Shown here piece by piece: positions 17,358 to 25,851 of a stretch of 64,000 bases of DNA. Under the pieces are notes generated by a model, which ran no database searches, was not told where the DNA came from, and saw nothing but the letters and a program-made list of their open reading frames with translations. The DNA is taken from NCBI GenBank assembly GCA_963714035.1, contig OY970224.1, positions 744,001-808,000 on the forward strand, in the 5' to 3' direction. Every line of letters starts with the position of its first letter. The stretch's first letter is position 1. The position numbers and the translations under genes were made by a program. Source of the DNA: DATFVB01 sp963714035. Lineage in GTDB: Bacteria; Acidobacteriota; Thermoanaerobaculia; UBA5066; DATFVB01.

Positions 17358-19120
17358 CGCGGCGCCGGGGCCTTCTTCTCGCGGCCGCCGCGGCGGTCGC
17401 GGCCGCCCTCGCGGCTCCGGCCGTCGCGTCCGACATCCTGGCCGACGTCGTGCTCGACCCGAATGCGACCGCGAATCTCGCCGAGAACGGCGACGTCCTG
17501 GCGCACTACGGGACGCCGATCGCCGACCGCGACTCGGTGTACACCGAAGTCAAGGCCGGCACGTACACGACGCTCTCGACCTGGGAAACGCAGACCTGGG
17601 GGGCCCGCCGGTGGGACTGGCGGGACGGCGGCCTCGCCGAGCGATGGACCTGGTGGAGCGACTGGAAACCCGTCCCCTACGAACAGTTCGACGCGAGCCC
17701 GGATGGCGTGGGCCCGGCGTGGGAGCCGGCGTTCCAGCCCGTCTCCGCCGGAGCTTTCCTCGTGGTGCCGGCGGCGCACGGAGGCGTCGACGAGATCCGG
17801 AAATCGGACGGCGCGCTCGTCCGCCGGATCCGGCCGTTCGGGGACGACGCCTCCGTCTTCCTCGTCGGGCCGCCGGCCGCGGCCGGTGAAATCGTGTATT
17901 ACACGGCGATCGCGCTCGACCCCGAACAGGCATGGGCTGCCGACGCCGCCGGCGCCTGGCTCGTCCGCATCGATGCCGACGGCGGCGTGACAAAGGTCGC
18001 GTGGGACACTCTTCCGCTCGGGGCGCCGGCGTCCGACGCGCCCTGCGAAGTCCGGTTCAGCGCCTCCACGCTCCCCTGGCCGCCTTCGCCCGCCGCCGTC
18101 GCGCCGAGCCTCCCGTGCGGCGCGCAGCGGCCCGCGGTCGGTGCGGGGCCGGCGGTCGGCGCCGACGGCGGGGTGTACCTCGTGAGCCGCGCCCAATTCA
18201 ATGCGCGCTATGGATATGTCGTCTCGCTCAATCCCGATCTCAGCTTTCGCTGGGCCGCGTCGCTTCGCGGCCGCCTCGCCGACGGCTGCGGCGTGACGAT
18301 TCCGGCAAACGGCGCGCCGGGCGGCTGCCGCGCGGGGACGACGACCGGCGTCGATCCGGCGACGAACGCGGCGCCGGCCGGGCGGGTGGACGACACCTCG
18401 TCGGCGGGCCCGGTCCCTCTTCCGGGCGGCGGAGCTCTCTACGGAGCCCACACGCGCTACAACCACTCGCAGGGGCACCTCATGAAGTTCGGGGCCGACG
18501 GGAATTTCGAGGGGGCCTACGGCTTCGGGTGGGATTCGACGCCCGCCCTCGCGCCCCACGACGGGACGATTTCGATCGTGCTCAAGGAGAACCACTACGA
18601 AGCCGGCTCCTACTGCAACGATTCGACTCTTTGTCCCACGCCCCGGTCGGTCGTCACCCCGACGGACCCGGAGGCGTACTTCCTGACGCGGCTCAGCTCC
18701 TCGCTCGCCGTGGAGTCGCAGTTCCAGAACTTCAACACCGAGTCGTGCGTGCGGGCCGACGACGGCCAGGTGAGTTGCGTCGAAGACCATCCGGGCGGCT
18801 TCGAATACTGCGTCAACGTCCCCGCGGTCGACGTGGACGGGACCGTCTACGCCAACAGCGAGGACGGAAACCTGTACGCGGTCAATCCGGCCGGCGAGCT
18901 CACGGCGCGGACGTTCCTCGATTCGGCGGCGGGCGCCGCGTACACGCCGGTCGGGATCGGGCCCGACGGCGTCGTGTACGCCCAGAACCTCGGGCACATG
19001 ATCGCGGTATCGCCCGTCGGCGGGAGGCGGCCGTGCGCCGGGCCGGCTCCGGAGGGCTCGCGCGGCGGGGTCTGCACCTCGCCAACGCCTTCTCCCGCGA
19101 TCGTCGGCCCCGGGCGCTGA
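17354..19120 (+). CDS. Secreted PQQ/propeller-like protein, unknown role
   Basis: A 588-residue exported protein. The TTG start (TTGA overlap with the aminotransferase stop) gives a clear signal peptide MTRRRGLLLAAAAAVAAALA ending in APAVASD. The mature protein is rich in short beta repeats of the type DGGVYLVSR, DGTVYANSEDGNLYAV and DGVVYAQNLG, characteristic of PQQ-like or WD40-like propeller blades. Several cysteines (CGVTIPANGAPGGC, CNDSTLC, CVRADDGQVSC) probably form disulfides. The blades do not include a recognisable quinoprotein dehydrogenase active site. It is translationally coupled to amino-acid metabolism genes, but its job is unknown. Confidence 0.75.
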   Translation: MTRRRGLLLAAAAAVAAALAAPAVASDILADVVLDPNATANLAENGDVLAHYGTPIADRDSVYTEVKAGTYTTLSTWETQTWGARRWDWRDGGLAERWTWWSDWKPVPYEQFDASPDGVGPAWEPAFQPVSAGAFLVVPAAHGGVDEIRKSDGALVRRIRPFGDDASVFLVGPPAAAGEIVYYTAIALDPEQAWAADAAGAWLVRIDADGGVTKVAWDTLPLGAPASDAPCEVRFSASTLPWPPSPAAVAPSLPCGAQRPAVGAGPAVGADGGVYLVSRAQFNARYGYVVSLNPDLSFRWAASLRGRLADGCGVTIPANGAPGGCRAGTTTGVDPATNAAPAGRVDDTSSAGPVPLPGGGALYGAHTRYNHSQGHLMKFGADGNFEGAYGFGWDSTPALAPHDGTISIVLKENHYEAGSYCNDSTLCPTPRSVVTPTDPEAYFLTRLSSSLAVESQFQNFNTESCVRADDGQVSCVEDHPGGFEYCVNVPAVDVDGTVYANSEDGNLYAVNPAGELTARTFLDSAAGAAYTPVGIGPDGVVYAQNLGHMIAVSPVGGRRPCAGPAPEGSRGGVCTSPTPSPAIVGPGR

Positions 19121-19132
19121 CCGCCCGGGCCC

Positions 19133-21709
19133 TCAGCGCAGGCCCTTGACCTCGAGCAGCGTCGAAAGGATCCGGACGAAGCTGTAGGCGTACCCGCGCC
19201 CGTCGGGCGTCGGATACACGCGCGCGACCGCATGAACGCCGGCGGGATCGGCCGGTTCGATGGTTTTCCACGGTTTCGCACCGCCGGTCGCGACGTCGAC
19301 GATCGTCACCTTCACGGCCGGACCCTGCGCGCGGGAGACGTAGACCTCCCGCCCGTCGGCCGTCCACTGCGTCCCGACGTCCTCCGGGGCCGTTCCCGGA
19401 ATCGCGCGCGACGTCCCGCCTTCCACCGGAAAGAGCGTCGGGCGGCCGTCGGTCCCGAGCGCCATGACGAATCGGCCGTCGAACGACGGAACGAGCGGCG
19501 AATAGGGAACTCCTTCGGGAGAGATCGGGCGCGGCTTGCCGCCGTCCACCGCGACGATCCAGAGCCGCTCGCTGCGCCCCGGTTCGCTGCCGCGAAAGAC
19601 GACTCGCCGGGCATCGGGGAGGAACGCCGGAAAAGTCGCGCTGGCGGGGGCCGTGGCGATCGAGAGCGGCTGGCCGGCGCCGACGGGCAACAGCACGATT
19701 TTCGTCTGGTCGATGGCGTAGGAACAGACCCATCGTCCGTCGGAGGACATCGTGCCGGCGCCTCCGTCTCCGAGACGCACCGCGGGCGAACCGTCGGTCT
19801 TCTTCAGGTAGACACCGCCCGTGTCCCCCCCGCCCTCACCGGTCTCGTCGAAGGTGATCCGGGTCCCGTCCGGCGTGATGCCTCGGACGAGAGCGTAGTC
19901 GAGGTTCGAGAGATCGCGCTCCTGCGCGGCTCCCGGGGCGAGCGCCGACATCTGCGCCCGCCAGTCGTCCTCGGTCATCAGGATCCGGCCGTCCGACGCG
20001 ACGTCCCAGAGCGTGTCTTCGTTCGGCGTGGTGAGGATGAGCCGTTCTTTTCCGGAGAGCGTGACGCCGTAGAGCTTCGTCGCCGATCCGAAACGGGTGC
20101 CGGTGAACCAGACTTCCGCGCCGTCCGGCGACCAGGCGAGCCCTTCGGTCGAGATCCACCCTTTCGAGAGATCCCGTTTCGTCGAACCATCCCGTCCGAC
20201 CATGGAGACCGAGCCGCCGTCGCTGCCGCCCGGATGATCGAGAAACGCGACCGAGCGCCCGTCGGCGGACACCCGGATGTGGCTGATCCAGCCCCCCGTC
20301 TCGTAGATCGTCTTTCCGATCGGATACTGCAGGACGACTTTTCCCCCCACGATCTGGGCCGCCGCGAGCTCGGAGCCGTCCGGGGACCAGTCAGCGGAAA
20401 TCACGTTCTCCAGGAGCTCCCGGGGCGCGCTGCCCGAGATCGGGACGCGGGCGAGGGTCCCCGCGCTGTAGAGCGAGTTGACGGAGCGGAACCGGACGGC
20501 GATCGCCATTTCGCCCGCCTTCGAGATCGAGAAGAGACTCGCGTCCGGCATCGCGAGAGGCGTGCTTCCGGCGGCCTGCGCCCGCGTCGAGAAGATCCGG
20601 GTCGGCTCGCCGTTCCAGGCCGCCGTATAGAGGATGGTCTGGCCGTCGGGACCGTAGCGGGCCCCCGTCACGGTCCCGCGCTCGAACGTCAGACGATGGA
20701 ACTCGGCGTTGGCGGGCGGCGGATTGCGCCGGGTTCCCAGCCACCAGGCGATCGGAACGAGAAGAATGGCCGCGGCGAGAGCGACGAGCGGCACGCGGCG
20801 GCGCATGCTTCCCGGGAGCGCCGTCGCGGAGCCCGAAGCCGTGGAAGCCTCCGATCCCTGCGCGATCGCCTCGAGATCGAACGCGATGTCCGAAGCGGAA
20901 TGGAATCGTCGTTCCGGATCCTTCTCGAGGCAGTGGCGAACGAGGCGGTCGAGCGCGAGAGGCACGCGCCGCCCCGATGCCTCGGCGAGCTCCGCCGGCT
21001 CCTCCTTCAGGATCGCGGCCATGGTGTCGCTCGCGGTCTCGCGCCGGAAAGCGGCGCGCCCGGCGAGCATCTCGTAGAGGATCGCGCCGAACCCGAAGAG
21101 ATCGGTCCGGGCGTCGACCGGCCGGCCCCGGACCTGCTCCGGCGACATGTAGCCGACCGTCCCCATCACCGTCCCCGGTTCGGTGTGGTGGGAAGCAGTC
21201 TGCATGCCGGAGGCGGAATCGTCCGCGCTCTCGAGCCGCTTCGCGAGCCCGAAATCGAGAATCTTCACGCGGCCGTCCCGCGTGACGAAGATGTTTTCCG
21301 GCTTCAGGTCCCGGTGGACGATGCCGCGCTCGTGGGCGGCGGCGAGACCGCGCGAGATCTGGATCGCGTATTCGGTCGCCCGGCGCAACGGCAGCTTTCC
21401 CGCGGAGATCTCGTCGCGGAGCGTGCTTCCCTCGAGCAGCTCGGTGACGGCGTAGACCGACCCGTCCTCCTTCCCGAAATCGAAGATGCCGAGGATGTTC
21501 GGATGCGACAGCGCCGCGACCGCGCGCGCCTCGCGCTCGAACCGGGCGAGGGCGTCGGCGTCCCCGGCGACGCTCTCGGGGAGGAACTTGATCGCGACGT
21601 CGCGATGGAGACGCGTGTCTCGCGCCCGGTAGACCTCCCCCATTCCTCCCGCGCCGAGGAGGTCGAGGAGCTCGTAGGGTCCCACGCGGGAGCCCGCGGC
21701 GCGCGTCAA
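19133..21709 (-). CDS. Ser/Thr protein kinase with C-terminal TolB/WD40-like propeller
   Basis: An 858-residue transmembrane kinase. The cytosolic kinase domain (about 10-285) has the glycine loop GAGGMGEVY (19-27), ATP lysine VAIK (Lys41), catalytic HRDLKPEN (His132-Asp134), DFG (152-154) and the activation-segment end GYMSPEQ. A single membrane helix (about 306-324, VPLVALAAAILLVPIAWWL) leads to a large extracytoplasmic beta-propeller with repeated DG-type blades (WSPDGSELA, WSPDGAEVW, FDGRFVMAL). This architecture is abundant in Acidobacteriota. The propeller probably senses an envelope signal; ligand and targets are unknown. It converges on the upstream propeller gene with only a 12-bp gap. 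Confidence 0.92.
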   Translation of the reverse strand: MTRAAGSRVGPYELLDLLGAGGMGEVYRARDTRLHRDVAIKFLPESVAGDADALARFEREARAVAALSHPNILGIFDFGKEDGSVYAVTELLEGSTLRDEISAGKLPLRRATEYAIQISRGLAAAHERGIVHRDLKPENIFVTRDGRVKILDFGLAKRLESADDSASGMQTASHHTEPGTVMGTVGYMSPEQVRGRPVDARTDLFGFGAILYEMLAGRAAFRRETASDTMAAILKEEPAELAEASGRRVPLALDRLVRHCLEKDPERRFHSASDIAFDLEAIAQGSEASTASGSATALPGSMRRRVPLVALAAAILLVPIAWWLGTRRNPPPANAEFHRLTFERGTVTGARYGPDGQTILYTAAWNGEPTRIFSTRAQAAGSTPLAMPDASLFSISKAGEMAIAVRFRSVNSLYSAGTLARVPISGSAPRELLENVISADWSPDGSELAAAQIVGGKVVLQYPIGKTIYETGGWISHIRVSADGRSVAFLDHPGGSDGGSVSMVGRDGSTKRDLSKGWISTEGLAWSPDGAEVWFTGTRFGSATKLYGVTLSGKERLILTTPNEDTLWDVASDGRILMTEDDWRAQMSALAPGAAQERDLSNLDYALVRGITPDGTRITFDETGEGGGDTGGVYLKKTDGSPAVRLGDGGAGTMSSDGRWVCSYAIDQTKIVLLPVGAGQPLSIATAPASATFPAFLPDARRVVFRGSEPGRSERLWIVAVDGGKPRPISPEGVPYSPLVPSFDGRFVMALGTDGRPTLFPVEGGTSRAIPGTAPEDVGTQWTADGREVYVSRAQGPAVKVTIVDVATGGAKPWKTIEPADPAGVHAVARVYPTPDGRGYAYSFVRILSTLLEVKGLR

Positions 21710-21763
21710 GCGAGGGCCCGGGGGAACCGGCGGGAAATCGGGCTCACCATCGTCCGGATCGCC

Positions 21764-22195
21764 CTATTTCGAGCAGTCTCCGGTGCGGCGGGCGGTCGTG
21801 TGCATCTTGATCTTCATCGGTCCGTGCGGCCCGCCCGACGTCTCGAAGTTCATCGTCATCTCGTAGCCGTCGCCGGAGAAGGCCATCTCCGCCGTCCCCT
21901 TCGTCCCCGACTTGCAGTTCATCGCGTAGGAGACGTGGCCGGCGCTCTCTTTCATGTCGCTGATCTCGCAGTCGCGATTCCGGCCCTGGCCGTCCTGGGC
22001 GATCTTCCGGTAGTCCTGCACGTCCTGATCCGTGTAGCAGTGGGTGATCGTCGTCGGCGGGATCTGCCGATCGACTCCTTCCATCTTCATCTCGGTCGTC
22101 AGCTCGTACTGCCCCGGCCGGATCTTGTGCTCGGCGGCGAGTGCCGGGAGCGAGAAGAGCGCGGCGAGAGCGAGGGCGGTGGTCCGGGATCGCAT
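21764..22195 (-). CDS. DUF3617-like secreted protein
   Basis: A 143-residue exported protein with a signal peptide cleaved after ALAALFSLPALAA. The mature start HKIRPGQYELTTEMKM and the later CYTDQDVQ, CEISDM and YAMNCK segments match the DUF3617 pattern ("G.W..t..m", conserved cysteines). These are periplasmic proteins of unknown function. The ATG at 22195 has GGAGG 5-9 nt upstream. It is divergent from the HisC-like gene, and an inverted repeat lies in the shared promoter region. Confidence 0.75.
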   Translation of the reverse strand: MRSRTTALALAALFSLPALAAEHKIRPGQYELTTEMKMEGVDRQIPPTTITHCYTDQDVQDYRKIAQDGQGRNRDCEISDMKESAGHVSYAMNCKSGTKGTAEMAFSGDGYEMTMNFETSGGPHGPMKIKMHTTARRTGDCSK

Positions 22196-22232
22196 GGTTC
22201 CTCCTTCAAGAACGATTCGGATGCGCGCCAGT

Positions 22233-22269
22233 TTATCGCGGCCCCTCGCGCGCCGCCAGACCGCGATAA
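22233..22269. promoter_or_regulatory. Inverted repeat in a divergent promoter region
   Basis: TTATCGCGG (22233-22241) and CCGCGATAA (22261-22269) form a perfect 9-bp inverted repeat with a 19-bp spacer between two divergent genes. It could be an operator shared by both genes or an RNA hairpin in the HisC-like leader. Confidence 0.4.
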
Positions 22270-22291
22270 GCTCCGCCGCAGGAGAACGACG

Positions 22292-23428
22292 ATGACGGAA
22301 GAAATCACGCGCCGGCATCTGGCGGGCGGCATCGGCGCCGCGCTGAGCCTTTCCTGGATCGGCCCGGTCGCGGCGGCCACGGCGAAGGCGGCGGCCGCGG
22401 TTCCCGCCGCCTCGGGGCCGATCCGGCTCTCCGCGAACGAGAACCCGTACGGGCCTTCCGACGCCGCCCGCGACGCCATCGCCCGCTCGGCGGCGATCGG
22501 GCACCGCTATCCCGATGCGCTCGCCGACGAGGTCGTCGCGGCGATCGCGGCAAAGCATCGCGTCCCCGCGGAGACGGTCGTCCTCGGGTGCGGGTCGTCC
22601 CAGATCCTGCAGATGGCCGACGCGGCGTTCCTCGGGCCTGGAAAGAAGGTGGTCGCGGCGGAGCCGACGTTCGAAGCGGTGCTCGCATACGCGGCCGTCC
22701 TCCACGCGGAGGCGGTGAAGGTGCCGGAGACGGCGTCGTTCCGTCACGATCTCGACCGGATGGCCGCCGCCTGCGACGGCGCGACCGGGCTCGTGTACGT
22801 CTGCAACCCGAACAACCCGACCGGTACCGTCGTCTCCGGAGGAGACCTCGCCGCGTTCGTCCGCCGCGTGCCGAAGACGACGACGGTGCTGGTCGACGAG
22901 GCGTACCACGATTTCGTGGAGGATCCCGGCTATCGCACGGCCCTCGAGCTCATCCCCGATTTTCCGAACGTCGTCGTCGCGCGAACGTTCTCGAAGATCT
23001 ACGGAATGGCCGGCATGCGGCTGGGGTACGCCGTCGGCTCGCCGGAGAGGATCCGGAGCCTGCGCGAGTTCGCGTCGTGGGACAACGTCAACGCGGCGGC
23101 GCTCTCGGCGGCGCTCGCCTCGCTCCGCGAGGCCGGCCTCGTCCCCGAGCGGCGGCGGCTGATGAACGGCACGCGTCGCTGGCTCTGCGCGGAGCTGGAT
23201 CGGGAAGGGCGCCGCTACATCCCGTCGGAGGCGAATTTCCTGATGATCGACGCCGGCGGCGACGTCGCGCCCGTCATCGCGGCTTTCCGTGCCCGCGGGA
23301 TCCAGGTGGGCCGGCGGTTCGCTTCGATGCCGACGTGGCTGCGCGTGTCGGTCGGGAAGCCGGAGGAGATCCGCGCGTTCGCGGAGCGTTTCCGCGAGAT
23401 CGTTCCCGCGGGCCGCCGTACGGCCTGA
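22292..23428 (+). CDS. Tat-exported histidinol-phosphate-aminotransferase-like protein
   Basis: A 378-residue fold-type I aminotransferase most like HisC. It has a family N-terminal motif RLSANENPYGPS, PNNPTGT, the cofactor aspartate DEAYHDF (Asp202) and the PLP lysine in RTFSKIYGMAGMRLGY (Lys235). Residues 1-35 form a twin-arginine signal (TRRHLAGG then a hydrophobic run and AAA sites), so a folded, cofactor-loaded enzyme would be exported. That is unusual for HisC, which is cytosolic; a periplasmic amino-acid or peptide-derived substrate is inferred. AGGAGA precedes the ATG. No other histidine-biosynthesis gene is nearby. Confidence 0.82.
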   Translation: MTEEITRRHLAGGIGAALSLSWIGPVAAATAKAAAAVPAASGPIRLSANENPYGPSDAARDAIARSAAIGHRYPDALADEVVAAIAAKHRVPAETVVLGCGSSQILQMADAAFLGPGKKVVAAEPTFEAVLAYAAVLHAEAVKVPETASFRHDLDRMAAACDGATGLVYVCNPNNPTGTVVSGGDLAAFVRRVPKTTTVLVDEAYHDFVEDPGYRTALELIPDFPNVVVARTFSKIYGMAGMRLGYAVGSPERIRSLREFASWDNVNAAALSAALASLREAGLVPERRRLMNGTRRWLCAELDREGRRYIPSEANFLMIDAGGDVAPVIAAFRARGIQVGRRFASMPTWLRVSVGKPEEIRAFAERFREIVPAGRRTA

Positions 23429-23436
23429 ACGAAGAC

Positions 23437-23461
23437 GGCGGGCGCTTCGCGGGCGCCCGCC
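23437..23461. terminator. Bidirectional terminator hairpin between convergent genes
   Basis: GGCGGGCGC and GCGCCCGCC form a perfect 9-bp stem around a 7-nt loop (TTCGCGG), located between the convergent stops of the HisC-like gene and acs. No long T-tract follows on either side, which is common in GC-rich genomes. Confidence 0.6.
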
Positions 23462-23470
23462 CGCAATCGG

Positions 23471-25576
23471 TCAATCCTCCTTGCCGAACTGCCGGAGGTC
23501 TTCGGGAACGTCCCTGACGACGACCATCTCCTCGCCCTGCACCGCCCGCCGGATCTGCTCGACGACGTCGGGATTGGCGAGCGTCGTGATGTCCCCCGTC
23601 GCCATCGTGTTCGAAATCGCCGCGAGGACCCGCCGCATGATCTTCCCGGAACGCGTCTTCGGCATGTCCGGGACGATGTGCACGGCCCGAGGCCTCGCGA
23701 TCTTTCCGATCATCGTCTCGATCGTGCGCGTCACCTTCGCCCGGATCGCGTCGTCCGGCGGATATCCCGGCTTCAACGCGACGTAGACCTCCGGCACGCG
23801 CCCCTTGATCTCGTCGACGACCGGCACGACGGCCGCCTCGGCGACCTCCTCCACGGTCAGGCAGGCCGATTCGAGCTCCTTCGTCCCGAGCCGGTGGCCG
23901 GCCACGTTGATGACGTCGTCCACTCGCCCGAGGATCCGGAAATAGCCGTCGGCCGCGAGCACGGCGCCGTCGGCCGCGAAATAGGGCCAGTCGCGCCAGT
24001 CCCGGCTCTTCGGGTCGCGGCAATATTTCGTGTAGTATTGGCGGACGAAGCGGTCCCGGTCGCCCCAGACCGTCTGGATGATCCCGGGCCACGGGTTGCG
24101 GATGCAGATGTTCCCGGCCTTCCCGGAACCGGCCTCCACTTCCTTTCCCTGCTCGTCGTAGATCACCGGGTAGATGCCCGGAACTCCCGGTCCGGCGCTC
24201 CCCGGCTTCATGGGATCGAGCGCCGGTTTCGTGCTGCACAGGAATCCGCCGTTCTCCGTCTGCCACCACGTGTCGACGATGACGGCTTCCTTCCGGCCGA
24301 CCGCGTCGTAATACCAGTGCCAGACTTCGGGCTCGATCGGTTCGCCGACGGTCGTCATGTGCTTGAAGCGATACCCGTATTTCGCCGGCTCGTCCGGACC
24401 GGTCTTGCGGAGCATCCGGATCGCCGTGGGCGAGGTGTGGAAGATGTTCACGTCGAGGCGCTCCGCGATCCTCCACGGGCGTCCAGGATCCGGATGCGTG
24501 GGAACGCCTTCGTAGATCACCGACGTCGCGGCGAGCGCGAGCGGGCCGTAGACGATGTAGGAGTGCCCGGTGATCCACCCGATGTCCGCCATGCACCAGT
24601 AGACGTCCTCGGGATGGATGTCCTGGATGTACTTCGACGTCCCGGCCACGTACGCGAGATATCCGCCCGTGCGGTGCTGGCATCCCTTCGGCTTGCCCGT
24701 CGTTCCGCTCGTGTACATCAGGAAGAGCGGCGCCTCGGCGTCCATCGGCACCGGCTCGACGGTCCGGCCGCGGAAGTCCTTCAGGAGGTCGTCGACGAAG
24801 AAGTCACGGCCTTCCGCCATCGGCGTCGCCGAGGCGTACCGGCCGGAATACCGCTTCCACACGAGCACCCGGTCGATCTTCTGCCCTTCTTTCTCCGCGG
24901 TCGCGACGGCGATCTCGGCCGACGCCTTGTGATCGATCATCCGGCCGGAGCGGAAGTACCCGTCCATGGTGATCAGGACCCTGCTCCCGGAATCGGCCGC
25001 GCGCAGGCCGCACGCCTCGCCGGAGAACCCGCCGAACACGACCGAGTGGATGACGCCCAGCCGGGCGCACGCGAGCATCGTGATCGGAAGCTCGGCGACC
25101 ATCGGCATGTGGATCGTGACGCGGTCGCCCGCCTCGAGCCCCGCGAAATCGCGCAGGAGCGCCGCGAATTCGTTGACCCGGACGTAGAGCTCCCGGTAAG
25201 TGAGGGCGACCGGGGCCTCGTTTTCCGGCTCCGGGACGAAGATGATCGCGGCCTTGTTCTTGTGCTTCGCGAGATGGCGGTCGATGCAGTTGAAGGACGC
25301 GTTGATCTTTCCCCCGACGAACCATTTCCAGAACGGCGGGTCGTCCGCGTCGAGAACCGTGTCCCACCGCCGGTGCCACGTCAGCATGTCGGCGTATTCC
25401 TCGAAGCACTTCGGGAAGTTCTTCTCCGAGAACCGCTCGTTCACGGAGGGGTCGGCGAGGTTGGCCTGCGCGACGAACTTCGGATCGGGCCGGTAGTACT
25501 CCTCTTCCTTCCAGTGCACCGCGATCTGGGCTTCGGTCGTTTCGGCGCCCTCGTGGGGATCCTTCCCGGCGGACAT
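23471..25576 (-). CDS. acs: Acetyl-CoA synthetase (AMP-forming)
   Basis: Activates acetate to acetyl-CoA through acetyl-AMP in the cytosol. The 701-residue protein has the N-terminal ACAS domain (WFVGGKINASFNCIDRH), the P-loop YTSGTTGKPKG, WWQTENGG in the acetyl pocket and the hinge DDVINVAGHRLGT. The C-terminal acetylatable-lysine motif is PKTRSGKIMRR, the usual site of PatZ/CobB-type control. It is slightly longer than the usual ~650 residues. The ATG at 25576 is chosen because the frame upstream has no family similarity. It is divergent from citrate synthase, so acetate activation and entry to the TCA cycle are adjacent. Confidence 0.96.
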   Translation of the reverse strand: MSAGKDPHEGAETTEAQIAVHWKEEEYYRPDPKFVAQANLADPSVNERFSEKNFPKCFEEYADMLTWHRRWDTVLDADDPPFWKWFVGGKINASFNCIDRHLAKHKNKAAIIFVPEPENEAPVALTYRELYVRVNEFAALLRDFAGLEAGDRVTIHMPMVAELPITMLACARLGVIHSVVFGGFSGEACGLRAADSGSRVLITMDGYFRSGRMIDHKASAEIAVATAEKEGQKIDRVLVWKRYSGRYASATPMAEGRDFFVDDLLKDFRGRTVEPVPMDAEAPLFLMYTSGTTGKPKGCQHRTGGYLAYVAGTSKYIQDIHPEDVYWCMADIGWITGHSYIVYGPLALAATSVIYEGVPTHPDPGRPWRIAERLDVNIFHTSPTAIRMLRKTGPDEPAKYGYRFKHMTTVGEPIEPEVWHWYYDAVGRKEAVIVDTWWQTENGGFLCSTKPALDPMKPGSAGPGVPGIYPVIYDEQGKEVEAGSGKAGNICIRNPWPGIIQTVWGDRDRFVRQYYTKYCRDPKSRDWRDWPYFAADGAVLAADGYFRILGRVDDVINVAGHRLGTKELESACLTVEEVAEAAVVPVVDEIKGRVPEVYVALKPGYPPDDAIRAKVTRTIETMIGKIARPRAVHIVPDMPKTRSGKIMRRVLAAISNTMATGDITTLANPDVVEQIRRAVQGEEMVVVRDVPEDLRQFGKED

Positions 25577-25851
25577 GGCATTCGTCTCCCTTCGCTCCCG
25601 GACGTTCACCTCGCGCCCCCTTCCGGAACCGCCGGCCACGGCCGAGTCGACCCCGCCCCGTCCGACGGCGCGGAAGTCGCCGATCGGGCGGCCGCGGCTC
25701 GACGTCCCCGCGCGCGTCCGGGAAGCCCGGAGCCGAGAGGATACCGCCGACCAGAGCGTTTCCGAACGAACCCATTCGACCTGCAAACGACCCGCCACGG
25801 CGGGGCCGACGGCGGCGCGAACGAGGTTGAGATATCTTCGTGGAGGCGGCG
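25577..25851. promoter_or_regulatory. Divergent region between acs and citrate synthase
   Basis: A 275-bp spacer that must carry promoters for acs (minus) and the citrate synthase gene (plus). A TATCCT-like hexamer for acs and an AT-rich patch near 25828-25838 for citrate synthase are visible, but neither has a convincing -35 partner. A Shine-Dalgarno-like GGAGGC precedes the citrate synthase ATG. Confidence 0.35.

Noticed and set aside
19121..19132. Terminator between the converging propeller and kinase genes
   Set aside because: Only 12 bp separate the stop codons and no hairpin fits without lying in coding sequence.
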